This document shows, piece after piece, positions 52,324 to 61,220 of a stretch of 64,000 nt of DNA (its first letter is position 1; every line of letters starts with the position of its first letter). Source of the stretch: Eubacterium sp. An11 (lineage in GTDB: Bacteria; Bacillota; Clostridia; Lachnospirales; Lachnospiraceae); NCBI RefSeq assembly GCF_002161065.1, contig NZ_NFLV01000003.1, positions 124,001 through 188,000 on the forward strand, given 5' to 3'. The notes beneath the pieces are model-generated. The model had not been told where the DNA came from. It was given only the letters and a program-made list of their open reading frames with translations, and did not search any database. Both the position numbers and the translations under genes were made by a program.

Positions 52324-54552
52324 TCACATTTTTTTCTTTTTATTTTCATACATGCGGGAGTCTGCCCGGCTTATCATGGTATTGAGAAAACTTTTGGTTT
52401 TTTCAAAATCTTCAGTATAGGATATTCCAAAATCTGCCGTGATATGTCTGGATCCCTTCTCTCCATAGACAATCTGCGCCAGCAGTGTGCAGATTTCTTC
52501 CATCCGGCTGTAGACACGCTTTTCCGGACAGTTCAGGAATATCACCAGAAATTCATCGCCGCCATAGCGGATAACGGAATCACTGTCCCTCACCGAAGTC
52601 TTCAGCACAGAGGCCACCTTTACCAGCACTTCGTCCCCTTCCAGATGGCCATAGGTGTCATTGATTTCTTTAAAACTACGGATATCCATGAGAATCATCG
52701 CCACACTCCGCAGCTCTTCCCCCGGACGCATCCGGTCCAGGAACATCCATTCATTGAGAAACCGTCGATTATACAGCCCTGTCAGCTCATCGGCATATAT
52801 TTTTTCATAAATATCCTGCGACATATACACGGCGTTTTGCTGCTGCAATGTCAGATCCTCAATATCCGGATTCTTCTCAATGAGCGGTATGATTTTTTCT
52901 TCGTATTCTGAAACAGGCATCGGACGCGAAAAATAATAGCCCTGCACATAATCGCACTGGATTCTCTTTAAAAAATCAAACTGTTCTTCTGTCTCCACGC
53001 CCTCGGCGATCACTTTAAGGCGAAGCCATTTTGCCATGGAAACTACTGAAGACAGGATCCTCTTGCTCTTAAAATCATCCGAGTGAGAAAACAGGAACTT
53101 CATATCCAGTTTCAGGTAATCCACCTGAATGTCCTTTAAAGTATTCAAGGAAGAAAAACCGCTGCCAAAATCATCCATCATAATCCGGAACCCCCTTTTC
53201 CGAAGTTCACAGATCATGTTGTTGACAAAATCCGGATTATCCATATAGGCACTCTCTGTCAGTTCCAGCTGCAGCAGTCCCGGAGAAATATCGTATTTTC
53301 TTACCAGACGGGTAAGTTTATCCGGAAGACCGGCATTGGAACAGTCCACTCTGGACATATTCACTGAAATCGGCGCCGGAGTCAATCCCTGATCTTTCCA
53401 TTTTTTTATGTACTGGCAAACCTTCTCCCAGACATAATAGTCAAGCTTCTCGATAAAACCGTTTTTTTCGAGAACCGGGATAAACTGTGCGGGAGCAATG
53501 AGCCCCTTTTTCGGGTGATTCCACCGAATCAGCGCTTCCGCTCCATAGGGAAGCTGCGTGTATCCGTCATATTTTGGCTGAAAGTAGATGACGAACTCTT
53601 CCTTCTCCAGAGCCGGCCGCATGTCATTAAACACTTCCTGTTCCTGCATGATCTGCTGTCCCAGCTTTTCATCATAAATGCCAACATAATCCTGATAACG
53701 GTTTTTTATCTTGCGGTTGGCCATGGTGGCTAAAATAAACATATTCTCCACCGGCGTACTGTTATCCTCAATGCGGTAAATACCAAAAGACGGCTCCAGA
53801 GCGAAGCTGGTACTGTAGCTTAAAATCTTCTGAATCAGAAAATAAACCATGTTTTCACAGTTTCTTCTTTCATATGGAATGCAGATACCGAAAATATCCG
53901 ACTCAATTCTTCCAAAGGCACAATACGGATACCAGCCGGAAATTTTCCGGAGAAGATCTGCCATGAAACACAGAATGCGATTGCCGCCTTCTTCTCCCCA
54001 GTAAGAATTGATCAGACGGAACCGTTTGATATCCATACGGATAAATACAAAAGGCTCTGTTGGATATTTCCTGAGCATTTCTTCCGTCTTTTTAAAAAAC
54101 TGCACACGGTTATAAAGTCCTGTCACCGAATCATGCTCTGCCATATGTTTCATTTGCTTCAAATATCCCATACGGCTTCTGGCAATGGCATTTTTCAGGC
54201 GGGTCATGAGAATCCGCTCTTTATACGGCTTGATAATAAAATCCCATGCTCCCAGTTCCAGGGTGCGCTCTTCCGTGGAGATATCATTATCTCCGGTCAT
54301 GGCTATAATGGGAATACTATCCCAGGAAGACCCCTTGATTTTTCTCAGAAACTCATAACCATCCATAACAGGCATAACGATATCCAGAAGTATGGCGATA
54401 ATCTCCTCGTTCTTTTGTTCAAGAATCTTCCATGCCTCCGCACCATTTTCCGCCTCCAGCACGTCATAATCTTTTTGAATCATATAGCGCAGAATGGTTC
54501 TGTTGATTTTCTGATCCTCCACTATCAATATAGTATTCCTATCTTCCTTCAT
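52324..54552 (-). CDS. Response regulator with REC, degenerate GGDEF, EAL and intact GGDEF domains
   Basis: A 742-residue cyclic-di-GMP protein. Receiver domain (about 7-122) with 'LIVEDQ', phospho-acceptor 'AILLDIVMPVMDG', Thr and Lys ('IIKPYK') intact. First GGDEF (about 150-290) reads 'ESDIF' at the active loop and cannot be a cyclase. EAL (about 315-555) has 'YGAEALIRW', 'MMDDFGSGFSS' and 'IAEGVETEEQ', so it should cut c-di-GMP. The second GGDEF (about 590-735) has intact 'RYGGDEFLVIF'. EAL before the active GGDEF reverses the common order. Start at 54552 (ATG) or 54558 (GTG); no strong ribosome site. No kinase is adjacent. Confidence 0.9.
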   Translation of the reverse strand: MKEDRNTILIVEDQKINRTILRYMIQKDYDVLEAENGAEAWKILEQKNEEIIAILLDIVMPVMDGYEFLRKIKGSSWDSIPIIAMTGDNDISTEERTLELGAWDFIIKPYKERILMTRLKNAIARSRMGYLKQMKHMAEHDSVTGLYNRVQFFKKTEEMLRKYPTEPFVFIRMDIKRFRLINSYWGEEGGNRILCFMADLLRKISGWYPYCAFGRIESDIFGICIPYERRNCENMVYFLIQKILSYSTSFALEPSFGIYRIEDNSTPVENMFILATMANRKIKNRYQDYVGIYDEKLGQQIMQEQEVFNDMRPALEKEEFVIYFQPKYDGYTQLPYGAEALIRWNHPKKGLIAPAQFIPVLEKNGFIEKLDYYVWEKVCQYIKKWKDQGLTPAPISVNMSRVDCSNAGLPDKLTRLVRKYDISPGLLQLELTESAYMDNPDFVNNMICELRKRGFRIMMDDFGSGFSSLNTLKDIQVDYLKLDMKFLFSHSDDFKSKRILSSVVSMAKWLRLKVIAEGVETEEQFDFLKRIQCDYVQGYYFSRPMPVSEYEEKIIPLIEKNPDIEDLTLQQQNAVYMSQDIYEKIYADELTGLYNRRFLNEWMFLDRMRPGEELRSVAMILMDIRSFKEINDTYGHLEGDEVLVKVASVLKTSVRDSDSVIRYGGDEFLVIFLNCPEKRVYSRMEEICTLLAQIVYGEKGSRHITADFGISYTEDFEKTKSFLNTMISRADSRMYENKKKKM

Positions 54553-54568
54553 TCCCACACCCCATTAT

Positions 54569-54601
54569 AAAAAAAAGGTGCTGTAGTCATACAACACCTT
54601 T
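54569..54601 (-). terminator. Terminator of ispH-S1
   Basis: AAAGGTG and CACCTTT (54574-54580, 54595-54601) with a TGTA/TACA continuation and a 4-nt loop; T-run on the minus strand. It is 16 nt after the ispH-S1 stop. Confidence 0.88.
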
Positions 54602-54617
54602 CTTAATTACAGATTGA

Positions 54618-56510
54618 TTAGTCTTCTTTTGGAGTATCCAGAGCTTTGATACTCAGGCTGATTTTTCTCTCATCTTTCTTGAAATCTACAACCTTAGCAG
54701 TGATTTCCTCACCAACCTTTAATACATCGGAAGGCTTCTCGATATGCTCTTTTGCAATCTGAGAAACGTGAAGAAGAGCGTCAACGCCCGGCTCCAGCTC
54801 AATAAACGCACCGAAATCTGTCATACGGGCAACCTTGCCGGTTACGACATTGCCGACAGCGTATTTTTCATCTGCAGTAAGCCAAGGATTTGTCTCCGGG
54901 AACTTCAGAGATAACGCAATCTTCTCACCCTGGATGTCTTTGATAAGAACCTTAACCTGCTCGCCTACAGTGAAGACCTTCTTTGGATTCTCCACACGAC
55001 CCCAGCTCATCTCAGAGATGTGCAGAAGTCCGTCAGCGCCGCCCAGATCAATGAACGCACCGAAATCTGTGACATTCTTTACAGTTCCTTCCACTGTCAT
55101 GCCCGGCTCGATTCTTGCAAATAATGCTTCCTGTTTTGCTTTTTTCTCAGCAACCAGAAGCTGTTTGCGGTCACCGATGATTCTTCTCTTGCGAGGATTG
55201 AACTCAGTGATCACAAATTCGATCTCCTGACCGTCATATTTCTTTAAGTTCTTCTCATAAGTATCAGATACGAGGCTTGCCGGGATGAATACTCTTGTAT
55301 CTTCCACAACAACACTTAAACCACCGTCTAATACTTTGGCAACTTTTGCCTTTAACACTTCTTTGTTATTGAAGGCTTCCTCTAATCTCTTGTTGCCTTT
55401 CTCGGCTTTCAGTCTCTTGTAAGTTAAGAGAACCTGTCCCTCGCCGTCATTCACTTTCAGAACCTTAGCCTCCATCTCATCGCCAACCTTGGCAACTGTG
55501 GTCAGGTCTAAGTTCTGGTCGTTGGAATATTCGTTTCTTGTAATGATACCGTCAGATTTATATCCAATATTTAAGATGATCTCATCCTCTTTTACATCGA
55601 TAATAGTACCCTGAACAACCTCTCCATTTCTGATTGTCTTAAAACTTTCTTCCAGCATCTGGTCAAAACTCATTTCCGCCATGCTTTCATGAACCTCCTT
55701 GATAATATTGTTTGGGGTCGATGCCCCTGCAGTAATACCGAGTATCCCGATATTATGAAAATCCTCCATATTCAAATCATTTTTTGTTTGTATATAAAAA
55801 GTATTACTACATTCTTTTTTACTTATCTCAAAAAGTTTTTGAGTGTTCGAACTGTGTCTGCCGCCGATGACGATCATCGCGTCGGAACGCATAGCCAGTT
55901 CTCTGGTCTCCTTCTGCCGCTCCTCCGTGGCATTACAAATCGTATTAAAAACATTTATATCATAACCCTTTTCTGAGATAATTTCAACTAGATATTGAAA
56001 CTTATTGTAGTTAAATGTCGTCTGTGATACAATAGATAGTTTTGTATCCGCATCAACTGCAATCGCTTCTGCCTGCTCCCGATTCTCAATGACAATCGGC
56101 CTGATATGGCACCAGCCCATGATCCCTTCCACTTCCGGATGATGGTTGTTGCCCACAATAATAACTACTCTGCCTTCCCTGCTCTCTCTCTCCACAATCC
56201 GGTGAATCTTCCGGACAAAAGGACAGGTTGCATCGACCAGATCGAGACCTGCTTCTGCAATCTCATCGTAAATCGCCTTAGGTACTCCATGGGAACGGAT
56301 GATGATGGTTCCTTCTCCTAAGGAACGAAACTCCCTGCTGTCGTAGATAACTCCGACTCCCTGCCTCTCAAGGTCAGCCACAACTTCATCGTTGTGAATG
56401 ATGGGGCCATAAGTATAAACATTCTTCTTTCCAGATTCTTTATAAACTGTATCGACAGCTCTTCGAACCCCAAAACAAAAGCCAGCAGACTTTGCTATAT
56501 TGATTTCCAT
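54618..56510 (-). CDS. ispH: IspH fused to ribosomal protein S1-like repeats
   Basis: A 630-residue fusion. Residues 1-285 are IspH, the last enzyme of the MEP isoprenoid pathway, with cluster Cys12 ('SAGFCFGVRRAV'), 'DATCPFVRKIH' and 'NTICNATEERQ'. Residues about 300-630 hold four S1 RNA-binding domains, for example 'VEGTVKNVTDFGAFIDLGGA' and 'VTGKVARMTDFGAFIELEPG'. The IspH-S1 fusion is common in Clostridia, and these often lack a separate rpsA. It follows cmk by 3 nt. Confidence 0.96.
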   Translation of the reverse strand: MEINIAKSAGFCFGVRRAVDTVYKESGKKNVYTYGPIIHNDEVVADLERQGVGVIYDSREFRSLGEGTIIIRSHGVPKAIYDEIAEAGLDLVDATCPFVRKIHRIVERESREGRVVIIVGNNHHPEVEGIMGWCHIRPIVIENREQAEAIAVDADTKLSIVSQTTFNYNKFQYLVEIISEKGYDINVFNTICNATEERQKETRELAMRSDAMIVIGGRHSSNTQKLFEISKKECSNTFYIQTKNDLNMEDFHNIGILGITAGASTPNNIIKEVHESMAEMSFDQMLEESFKTIRNGEVVQGTIIDVKEDEIILNIGYKSDGIITRNEYSNDQNLDLTTVAKVGDEMEAKVLKVNDGEGQVLLTYKRLKAEKGNKRLEEAFNNKEVLKAKVAKVLDGGLSVVVEDTRVFIPASLVSDTYEKNLKKYDGQEIEFVITEFNPRKRRIIGDRKQLLVAEKKAKQEALFARIEPGMTVEGTVKNVTDFGAFIDLGGADGLLHISEMSWGRVENPKKVFTVGEQVKVLIKDIQGEKIALSLKFPETNPWLTADEKYAVGNVVTGKVARMTDFGAFIELEPGVDALLHVSQIAKEHIEKPSDVLKVGEEITAKVVDFKKDERKISLSIKALDTPKED

Positions 56511-56513
56511 TCT

Positions 56514-57191
56514 TTACTCCGGCAAAATTATTTTATTATATTCGGCAATCACCGTGTCGACCACCTCGTCGATGGACATGTCTGAGGAATCCACCAGCAC
56601 GGCGTCGTCCGCCTTCTTAAGCGGGGCAATCTCCCGGTTCATATCCTGCTTGTCCCTCTCTATGATATCTTTCTCTATCTGAGACAGATCACAATCTGTC
56701 CCCTTCGCCCGCAGCTCATCGTAGCGTCTCTTCGCCCGGACAGCCGGCGAGGCGGTGAGATAAATCTTGAGGGATGCATCCGGAAGCACGTTGGTCCCGA
56801 TATCTCTGCCATCCATCAAAATGCTGGATGTGAGGGCCATATTCCTCTGCAGATCAAGCAGAGCAGCTCTCACGGCAGGAATCGCCGCTGTAAGGGATGC
56901 CATCTTGCCAACCTCTTCTGTGCGGATAAACGGTGTCACATTCTCACCATTCAGAAAAACCTGCTGCTTCCCTTCCTCGTCATACCCGAGACTCACCTGT
57001 ATCTTCGGACACTCCGCGGAAATCTTCTCCGTGTCATGACCGTCAATCCCTTTTCGAAGAAAATAAAGGGCAATCGCCCGGTACATGGCGCCGGTATCCA
57101 CATATATAAAATGAATCTTCTTCGCAATCTCTTTCGCAATGGTACTCTTCCCGGCACCTGCCGGACCATCAATCGCAATACTGTAATACAT
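56514..57191 (-). CDS. cmk: (d)CMP kinase
   Basis: A 225-residue nucleoside monophosphate kinase making (d)CDP. P-loop 'IDGPAGAGKSTIAK' (about 7-20), 'VDTGAMYRAIALYFL' and 'LMDGRDIGTNVLPDA' are the family signatures. It precedes ispH-S1, the usual order. Confidence 0.96.
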   Translation of the reverse strand: MYYSIAIDGPAGAGKSTIAKEIAKKIHFIYVDTGAMYRAIALYFLRKGIDGHDTEKISAECPKIQVSLGYDEEGKQQVFLNGENVTPFIRTEEVGKMASLTAAIPAVRAALLDLQRNMALTSSILMDGRDIGTNVLPDASLKIYLTASPAVRAKRRYDELRAKGTDCDLSQIEKDIIERDKQDMNREIAPLKKADDAVLVDSSDMSIDEVVDTVIAEYNKIILPE

Positions 57192-57280
57192 GGATACTGC
57201 CTCCTGTCTCTGGTATTCATCTGTTCTATGTCTACTGACACAGCATTGCCTACACTAAACCATTCTAACACAAACGAAAC

Positions 57281-57300
57281 AAAAAAGGAACCCCTTTTTT
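57281..57300. terminator. Weak AT-rich hairpin after the flavoprotein gene
   Basis: AAAAAAGG-N4-CCTTTTTT is a perfect 8-bp stem 76 nt beyond the minus-strand flavoprotein stop. T-runs are present on both strands but the stem is AT-rich. Confidence 0.45.
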
Positions 57301-57375
57301 ACGCAAAAAATTCCCTAAAATATTCTGGCTGTCAATCAGTCTCCGGAAAACTGTTCGTCTTTTTCCCGTAAAACA

Positions 57376-58638
57376 TCAGGCGGAGTACCCTGCCGTATAC
57401 CCGGTAGACCAGGCAATCTGCAGATTGAAGCCGCCCGTCACCGCGTCCACATCCAGAATTTCCCCGGCAAAGAAAACATGGTCCACCAGTTTGGATTCCA
57501 TGGTCGTCGGTGAGACTTCCTTCACATTGACACCGCCTCTGGTAACAATGGCTTCCTCAAATCCACGCACGCCGGTGATGTGCATTTCCATGCCCTTCAT
57601 GAGCTCTTCCATACGGCGACGCTCTTTTTTGGTGATATCCCGCACCTTTTTGTCTTCCGGCACGCCGGCTTCCCGAAGGAAAACCGGAACCATCTTCCTC
57701 GGAAGCATTCTCTCGATCACATTGGAAATGTTTTTGTTGCGATAAGTGTCAAACTCCCGCAGGTAACGTTTTTCCAGCTGTTCCATGGTAAGAGACGGCT
57801 TTAAGTCAAGCAGCAGCGTAAGCTGCCCGGCTTCCAGTGCCTTCTGATACTTTCCAAGGCAGGTGCTGGCTGTCAGCACCAGAGGACCGCTGACACCAAA
57901 ATGAGTAAACAAAAACTCCCCGAACCCCTCGTAGATGACTTTTTTTCCGTTTTTAACCCGGATGGAGATATTTTTGAGCGTAAGTCCCATGAGATCTCTG
58001 CACCACGTTTCTTTCATAATAAAAGGAACCAGGGACGGGTACACCGGCCGGATACTGTGTCCCAGCTCCCTGGCCAGACGGTATCCGTCCCCGTCAGAGC
58101 CTGTGGAAGTATAGGAACATCCGCCGGTGGCAATGATGAGGGAATCTCCCTGAATCACCCTGCCGTCCGAAAGCTGTACACCGGAAAAGGAACGGTTCTT
58201 CTCACCGGACACCCCTTCATGATCATGCAGCAGAATTTTCTCCACCTTTGCATGATAAAGAATCTCCACGTGATTCCGGTCACAGAGCCTTTTTAACGTT
58301 CCGATCACATCCGAAGAATGGTCGGACTGCGGAAATACCCTCTGTCCCCTCTCCACTTTAGTCTTAAGCCCCGCATCATTCAAGAGTCTGACCACATCGT
58401 GGTTATTAAAACGGGAAAAGGAGCTGTAAAGAAACCGGGAATTGGTGGCCACATGGTTTAAAAACTCATCGGGATCACAGGCGCTGGTAATATTACAGCG
58501 TCCTTTGCCGGTGATAAACAGTTTTTTTCCCAGTTTTTCATTTTTTTCTAAAAGAAGGACTTTTTTTCCTTCTTTTGAGGCAGAAATAGCAGCCATCATA
58601 CCGGCTGCCCCTCCGCCGATGATAATCACTTTTCTCAT
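57376..58638 (-). CDS. HI0933/YhiN-family NAD(P)/FAD-dependent oxidoreductase
   Basis: A 420-residue flavoprotein of the HI0933 (YhiN, BaiN-like) family. It has the FAD-binding 'VIIGGGAAGMMAAISAS' at the N-terminus, 'KLGKKLFITGKGRCNITSAC' and C-terminal 'FAGEILDVDAVTGGFNLQIA'. Substrate not known; some relatives act on bile acids, but most are uncharacterised. It starts 2 nt after the RpiR-family gene. Cmk and ispH-S1 commonly follow it. Confidence 0.88.
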   Translation of the reverse strand: MRKVIIIGGGAAGMMAAISASKEGKKVLLLEKNEKLGKKLFITGKGRCNITSACDPDEFLNHVATNSRFLYSSFSRFNNHDVVRLLNDAGLKTKVERGQRVFPQSDHSSDVIGTLKRLCDRNHVEILYHAKVEKILLHDHEGVSGEKNRSFSGVQLSDGRVIQGDSLIIATGGCSYTSTGSDGDGYRLARELGHSIRPVYPSLVPFIMKETWCRDLMGLTLKNISIRVKNGKKVIYEGFGEFLFTHFGVSGPLVLTASTCLGKYQKALEAGQLTLLLDLKPSLTMEQLEKRYLREFDTYRNKNISNVIERMLPRKMVPVFLREAGVPEDKKVRDITKKERRRMEELMKGMEMHITGVRGFEEAIVTRGGVNVKEVSPTTMESKLVDHVFFAGEILDVDAVTGGFNLQIAWSTGYTAGYSA

Positions 58639-58640
58639 AT

Positions 58641-59510
58641 TCAGTCGGCGCTCCTGTTATATACATCGTATTCATTCCATATCTCTTCCAGAGCCATGAG
58701 ACGCTTCTCCACATCATCTTTCCGCAGAAGAGCGATGGCAGTCACCAGCGCATTGACCACACTCAGCGCACAGACCAGAGAATCCACGATGGTCATCACA
58801 TCACTCTTGGCAAACAGGCTGCAGTCAGCGAATTCCACGATCGGCGACTGCGCGTTATCCGTGAGAGCGATGGTCTTTGCCCCGTGGTCTTTGGCAAACT
58901 GTAAAGCTACCATAGTTCTCTTGGAATACCTTGGAAACGTGATACCGATCATCACATCGTTCGGCTGCATATTATAAATCTGCTCCAGGGTTTCCGAAGT
59001 GCTGTTGGCATCCACCACGATCACGTTGTCAAAAAGCATCTTAAAATAGTAGCCCATGAGACCAGCCAGGTGGGCCGCACTTCTTGTTCCCAATATATAT
59101 AATCTTCGGCCCTCGTTGATAAACTTGACAGCCTTGTTGAATTCTTCTTCATCAATTCCGTTCTGCATGGTATCCCGCAGACGTTCACAGTCCGTAGACA
59201 AAATGCTTTTCAGCACGCCCTTTTCCTGATACCGTTTGGAAGAGAGGGACATCCTCTGTATGGAATTGGAGTTGGTTTTTACGATTACCTGGATCGCTTT
59301 CTGAAGTTCCGGATAACCGTCATAATCCAGCTGATAGGCAAAGCGGACCACCGTGGATTCGCTGACGCCCGCCTCTTTTCCCAGCTTGGAAGCGGTCAGA
59401 TATGCCGCTGTATCAAAATTATCGGTAATATACTGTGCCAGACGCTTCTGTCCCTTACTGAAGCTTGCTGACTTATTTTCAATTCGCTGTAATAAATTCA
59501 AATGTTCCAA
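58641..59510 (-). CDS. MurR/RpiR family transcriptional regulator
   Basis: A 289-residue regulator: N-terminal helix-turn-helix (about 1-75, 'YLTASKLGKEAGVSESTVVR') and a SIS sugar-phosphate-binding domain (about 120-250). It probably senses a phosphosugar. The start is likely TTG at 59510, 10 nt after AGGTGG; another TTG at 59519 is only 1 nt from that site. The neighbouring genes give no sugar pathway, so its target is unclear. Confidence 0.85.
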   Translation of the reverse strand: MEHLNLLQRIENKSASFSKGQKRLAQYITDNFDTAAYLTASKLGKEAGVSESTVVRFAYQLDYDGYPELQKAIQVIVKTNSNSIQRMSLSSKRYQEKGVLKSILSTDCERLRDTMQNGIDEEEFNKAVKFINEGRRLYILGTRSAAHLAGLMGYYFKMLFDNVIVVDANSTSETLEQIYNMQPNDVMIGITFPRYSKRTMVALQFAKDHGAKTIALTDNAQSPIVEFADCSLFAKSDVMTIVDSLVCALSVVNALVTAIALLRKDDVEKRLMALEEIWNEYDVYNRSAD

Positions 59511-59556
59511 ATCTAACAATCCACCTATTCTGTATACTTTATCTCTGTATCACAAA

Positions 59557-59619
59557 GAAATCCCCGTGCGGAAGTACCGCACAGGGAAACGCCGTTCCCG
59601 CCGGCGGTCGTCCGCCGGC
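59557..59619 (-). terminator. Double hairpin terminator of apt
   Basis: Going with apt transcription: first GCCGGCGG/CCGCCGGC (59600-59607 with 59612-59619), then CCCTGTGCGG/CCGCACGGGG (59577-59586 with 59562-59571), then ATTTCTTTG. Both stems are very GC-rich. Confidence 0.8.
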
Positions 59620-59637
59620 AGAAACAGCACGCTTTTA

Positions 59638-60162
59638 TTATTTACCCGGATACACTATGACAGAATCCACATCGTAGCCTTCCAGCTCTTTTCTTCCTTC
59701 CAGGCCGGCCAGTTCCATCAAAAACAGCACCTTGACAACCTTTCCTCCCAGCCGCTCGATCATCTTGATGGCAGCAGCGGCCGTTCCTCCTGTTGCCAGC
59801 AGATCGTCCACCAGAACTACTCTCTGGCCCGGGAAGATGGCATCCTTGTGCATCTCGATGGTTTCCGTACCGTACTCCAGGTCATATTCTTCACTGATGG
59901 TCTCCCGCGGAAGCTTTCCTTTCTTCCGGATCGGAACAAATCCCTTGCTCTTATTATAGGCAAGAGGCATGCCGAACAAAAATCCTCTGGCTTCTGCTCC
60001 GGCAACCACATCAAACTCCGTCCCTTCGAGACGTTTCATCAATTCATGGATACTCAGTTTCAATCCTTCCGGATCCTGCAGGACCGAAGTCACATCCCGG
60101 AAAATAATTCCCGGTTTCGGAAAATCCGGAATACTTTTGACATAATCTTCAAGCTTTCTCAC
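59638..60162 (-). CDS. apt: Adenine phosphoribosyltransferase
   Basis: A 174-residue purine salvage enzyme making AMP from adenine and PRPP. PRPP loop 'VVLVDDLLATGGTAAAAIKM' and 'GAEARGFLFGMPLAY' are clear. I choose GTG at 60162, since GGGTGG lies 5-6 nt upstream and the protein then begins 'MRKLEDYVKSIPDFPKPG' as in relatives; a GTG three codons earlier lies inside the ribosome site. Confidence 0.94.
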   Translation of the reverse strand: MRKLEDYVKSIPDFPKPGIIFRDVTSVLQDPEGLKLSIHELMKRLEGTEFDVVAGAEARGFLFGMPLAYNKSKGFVPIRKKGKLPRETISEEYDLEYGTETIEMHKDAIFPGQRVVLVDDLLATGGTAAAAIKMIERLGGKVVKVLFLMELAGLEGRKELEGYDVDSVIVYPGK

Positions 60163-60309
60163 TCTGCCCACCCTTTCTCTCTAACATAATGTATTTCTCC
60201 TTCAGGGACACAGCCCTGCTGCAGGAGTTCTTATGTTAAACTGCGTTTTTATTATAACAGAAATGCCATCGAAAAAACAGAAAAAACGGCAAATCCTTAT
60301 AGAAATCTT

Positions 60310-61179
60310 TTATTTAACCGGTTCTTTTAACTTAAGATCACAGAACAATTCAATAGCCCGGGCCACACCTTCCTCATCGTTGGTGGCGGTAATATAATCG
60401 GCGGCTTCTTTTACACTCTCTTCTCCATTCTCCATGGCAATGCCCACACCGGCCTCCCGGACCATTTCCAGATCATTATTGCCATCACCGCAGGCCATGA
60501 TCTCATTCATAGGAATACCCAAAATCCTTCCGAGATTCAAAAGAGCATCTCCCTTATTACAGGTGCAGTGATTAATCTCCAGGTTATTGCTCAGGGAACA
60601 GGTGACCGCCAAATCCGGAAGCTGTGAGAGTTCCCGGAACGCTTTCTGTCTGTTTTCCTCATCCTTAAAAAACATGTTGATCTTCTCCACCGGAACTTTA
60701 TGTTCTCTCACCCAGCCGCGCAGGTCATCAATTCTTGTCCTTGATTTTTTTACCATAGGCTGCAGATAATGCTCAATACCGAAGGCATCCAGATCATCAT
60801 AGAACCGTCCCTCGCACCAGCCGTTGCCCATGGCATAGGCATCATAAAAGGTGTCGTATTCCTCCAGCAGATCAAAAATCTCCAGCGCTCTCTCCCAGCC
60901 TATACCGTTGGTGTAGACTGCCTTTCCTGTGGCCAGTTCCACCACAGCTGCACCGTTTGATGAGATTACATAGCGGACTCCCTCAATATCCGTCAGTTCT
61001 TTCGGAATTCCCGACCAGACTCTTCCCGTCGCCGGAAGCACCTCGATTCCCTGACGGATACATGCCTCCAGCACCTCTTTTGTGTGGGGCGTCAGTCTCT
61101 TATCTGTCGTCAGAGTAGTCCCGTCCAGATCAAGCCCGATCAGACGGATCTTCTTTTTCTCTATTTTCTTTACTGTCAT
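60310..61179 (-). CDS. Cof-type HAD-IIB phosphatase
   Basis: A 289-residue HAD-superfamily phosphatase. Motif I 'GLDLDGTTLTTDKRLTP' (Asp17, Asp19) and C-terminal motif 'MACGDGNNDLEMVREAGVG' are intact, with a C2-type cap domain between. Members act on sugar phosphates or flavin mononucleotide; specificity unknown. It begins 41 nt after recJ. Confidence 0.9.
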   Translation of the reverse strand: MTVKKIEKKKIRLIGLDLDGTTLTTDKRLTPHTKEVLEACIRQGIEVLPATGRVWSGIPKELTDIEGVRYVISSNGAAVVELATGKAVYTNGIGWERALEIFDLLEEYDTFYDAYAMGNGWCEGRFYDDLDAFGIEHYLQPMVKKSRTRIDDLRGWVREHKVPVEKINMFFKDEENRQKAFRELSQLPDLAVTCSLSNNLEINHCTCNKGDALLNLGRILGIPMNEIMACGDGNNDLEMVREAGVGIAMENGEESVKEAADYITATNDEEGVARAIELFCDLKLKEPVK

Positions 61180-61220
61180 TGACCATCCCTCATTTACTTT
61201 CTTCTTTGTCTTTTATGATT

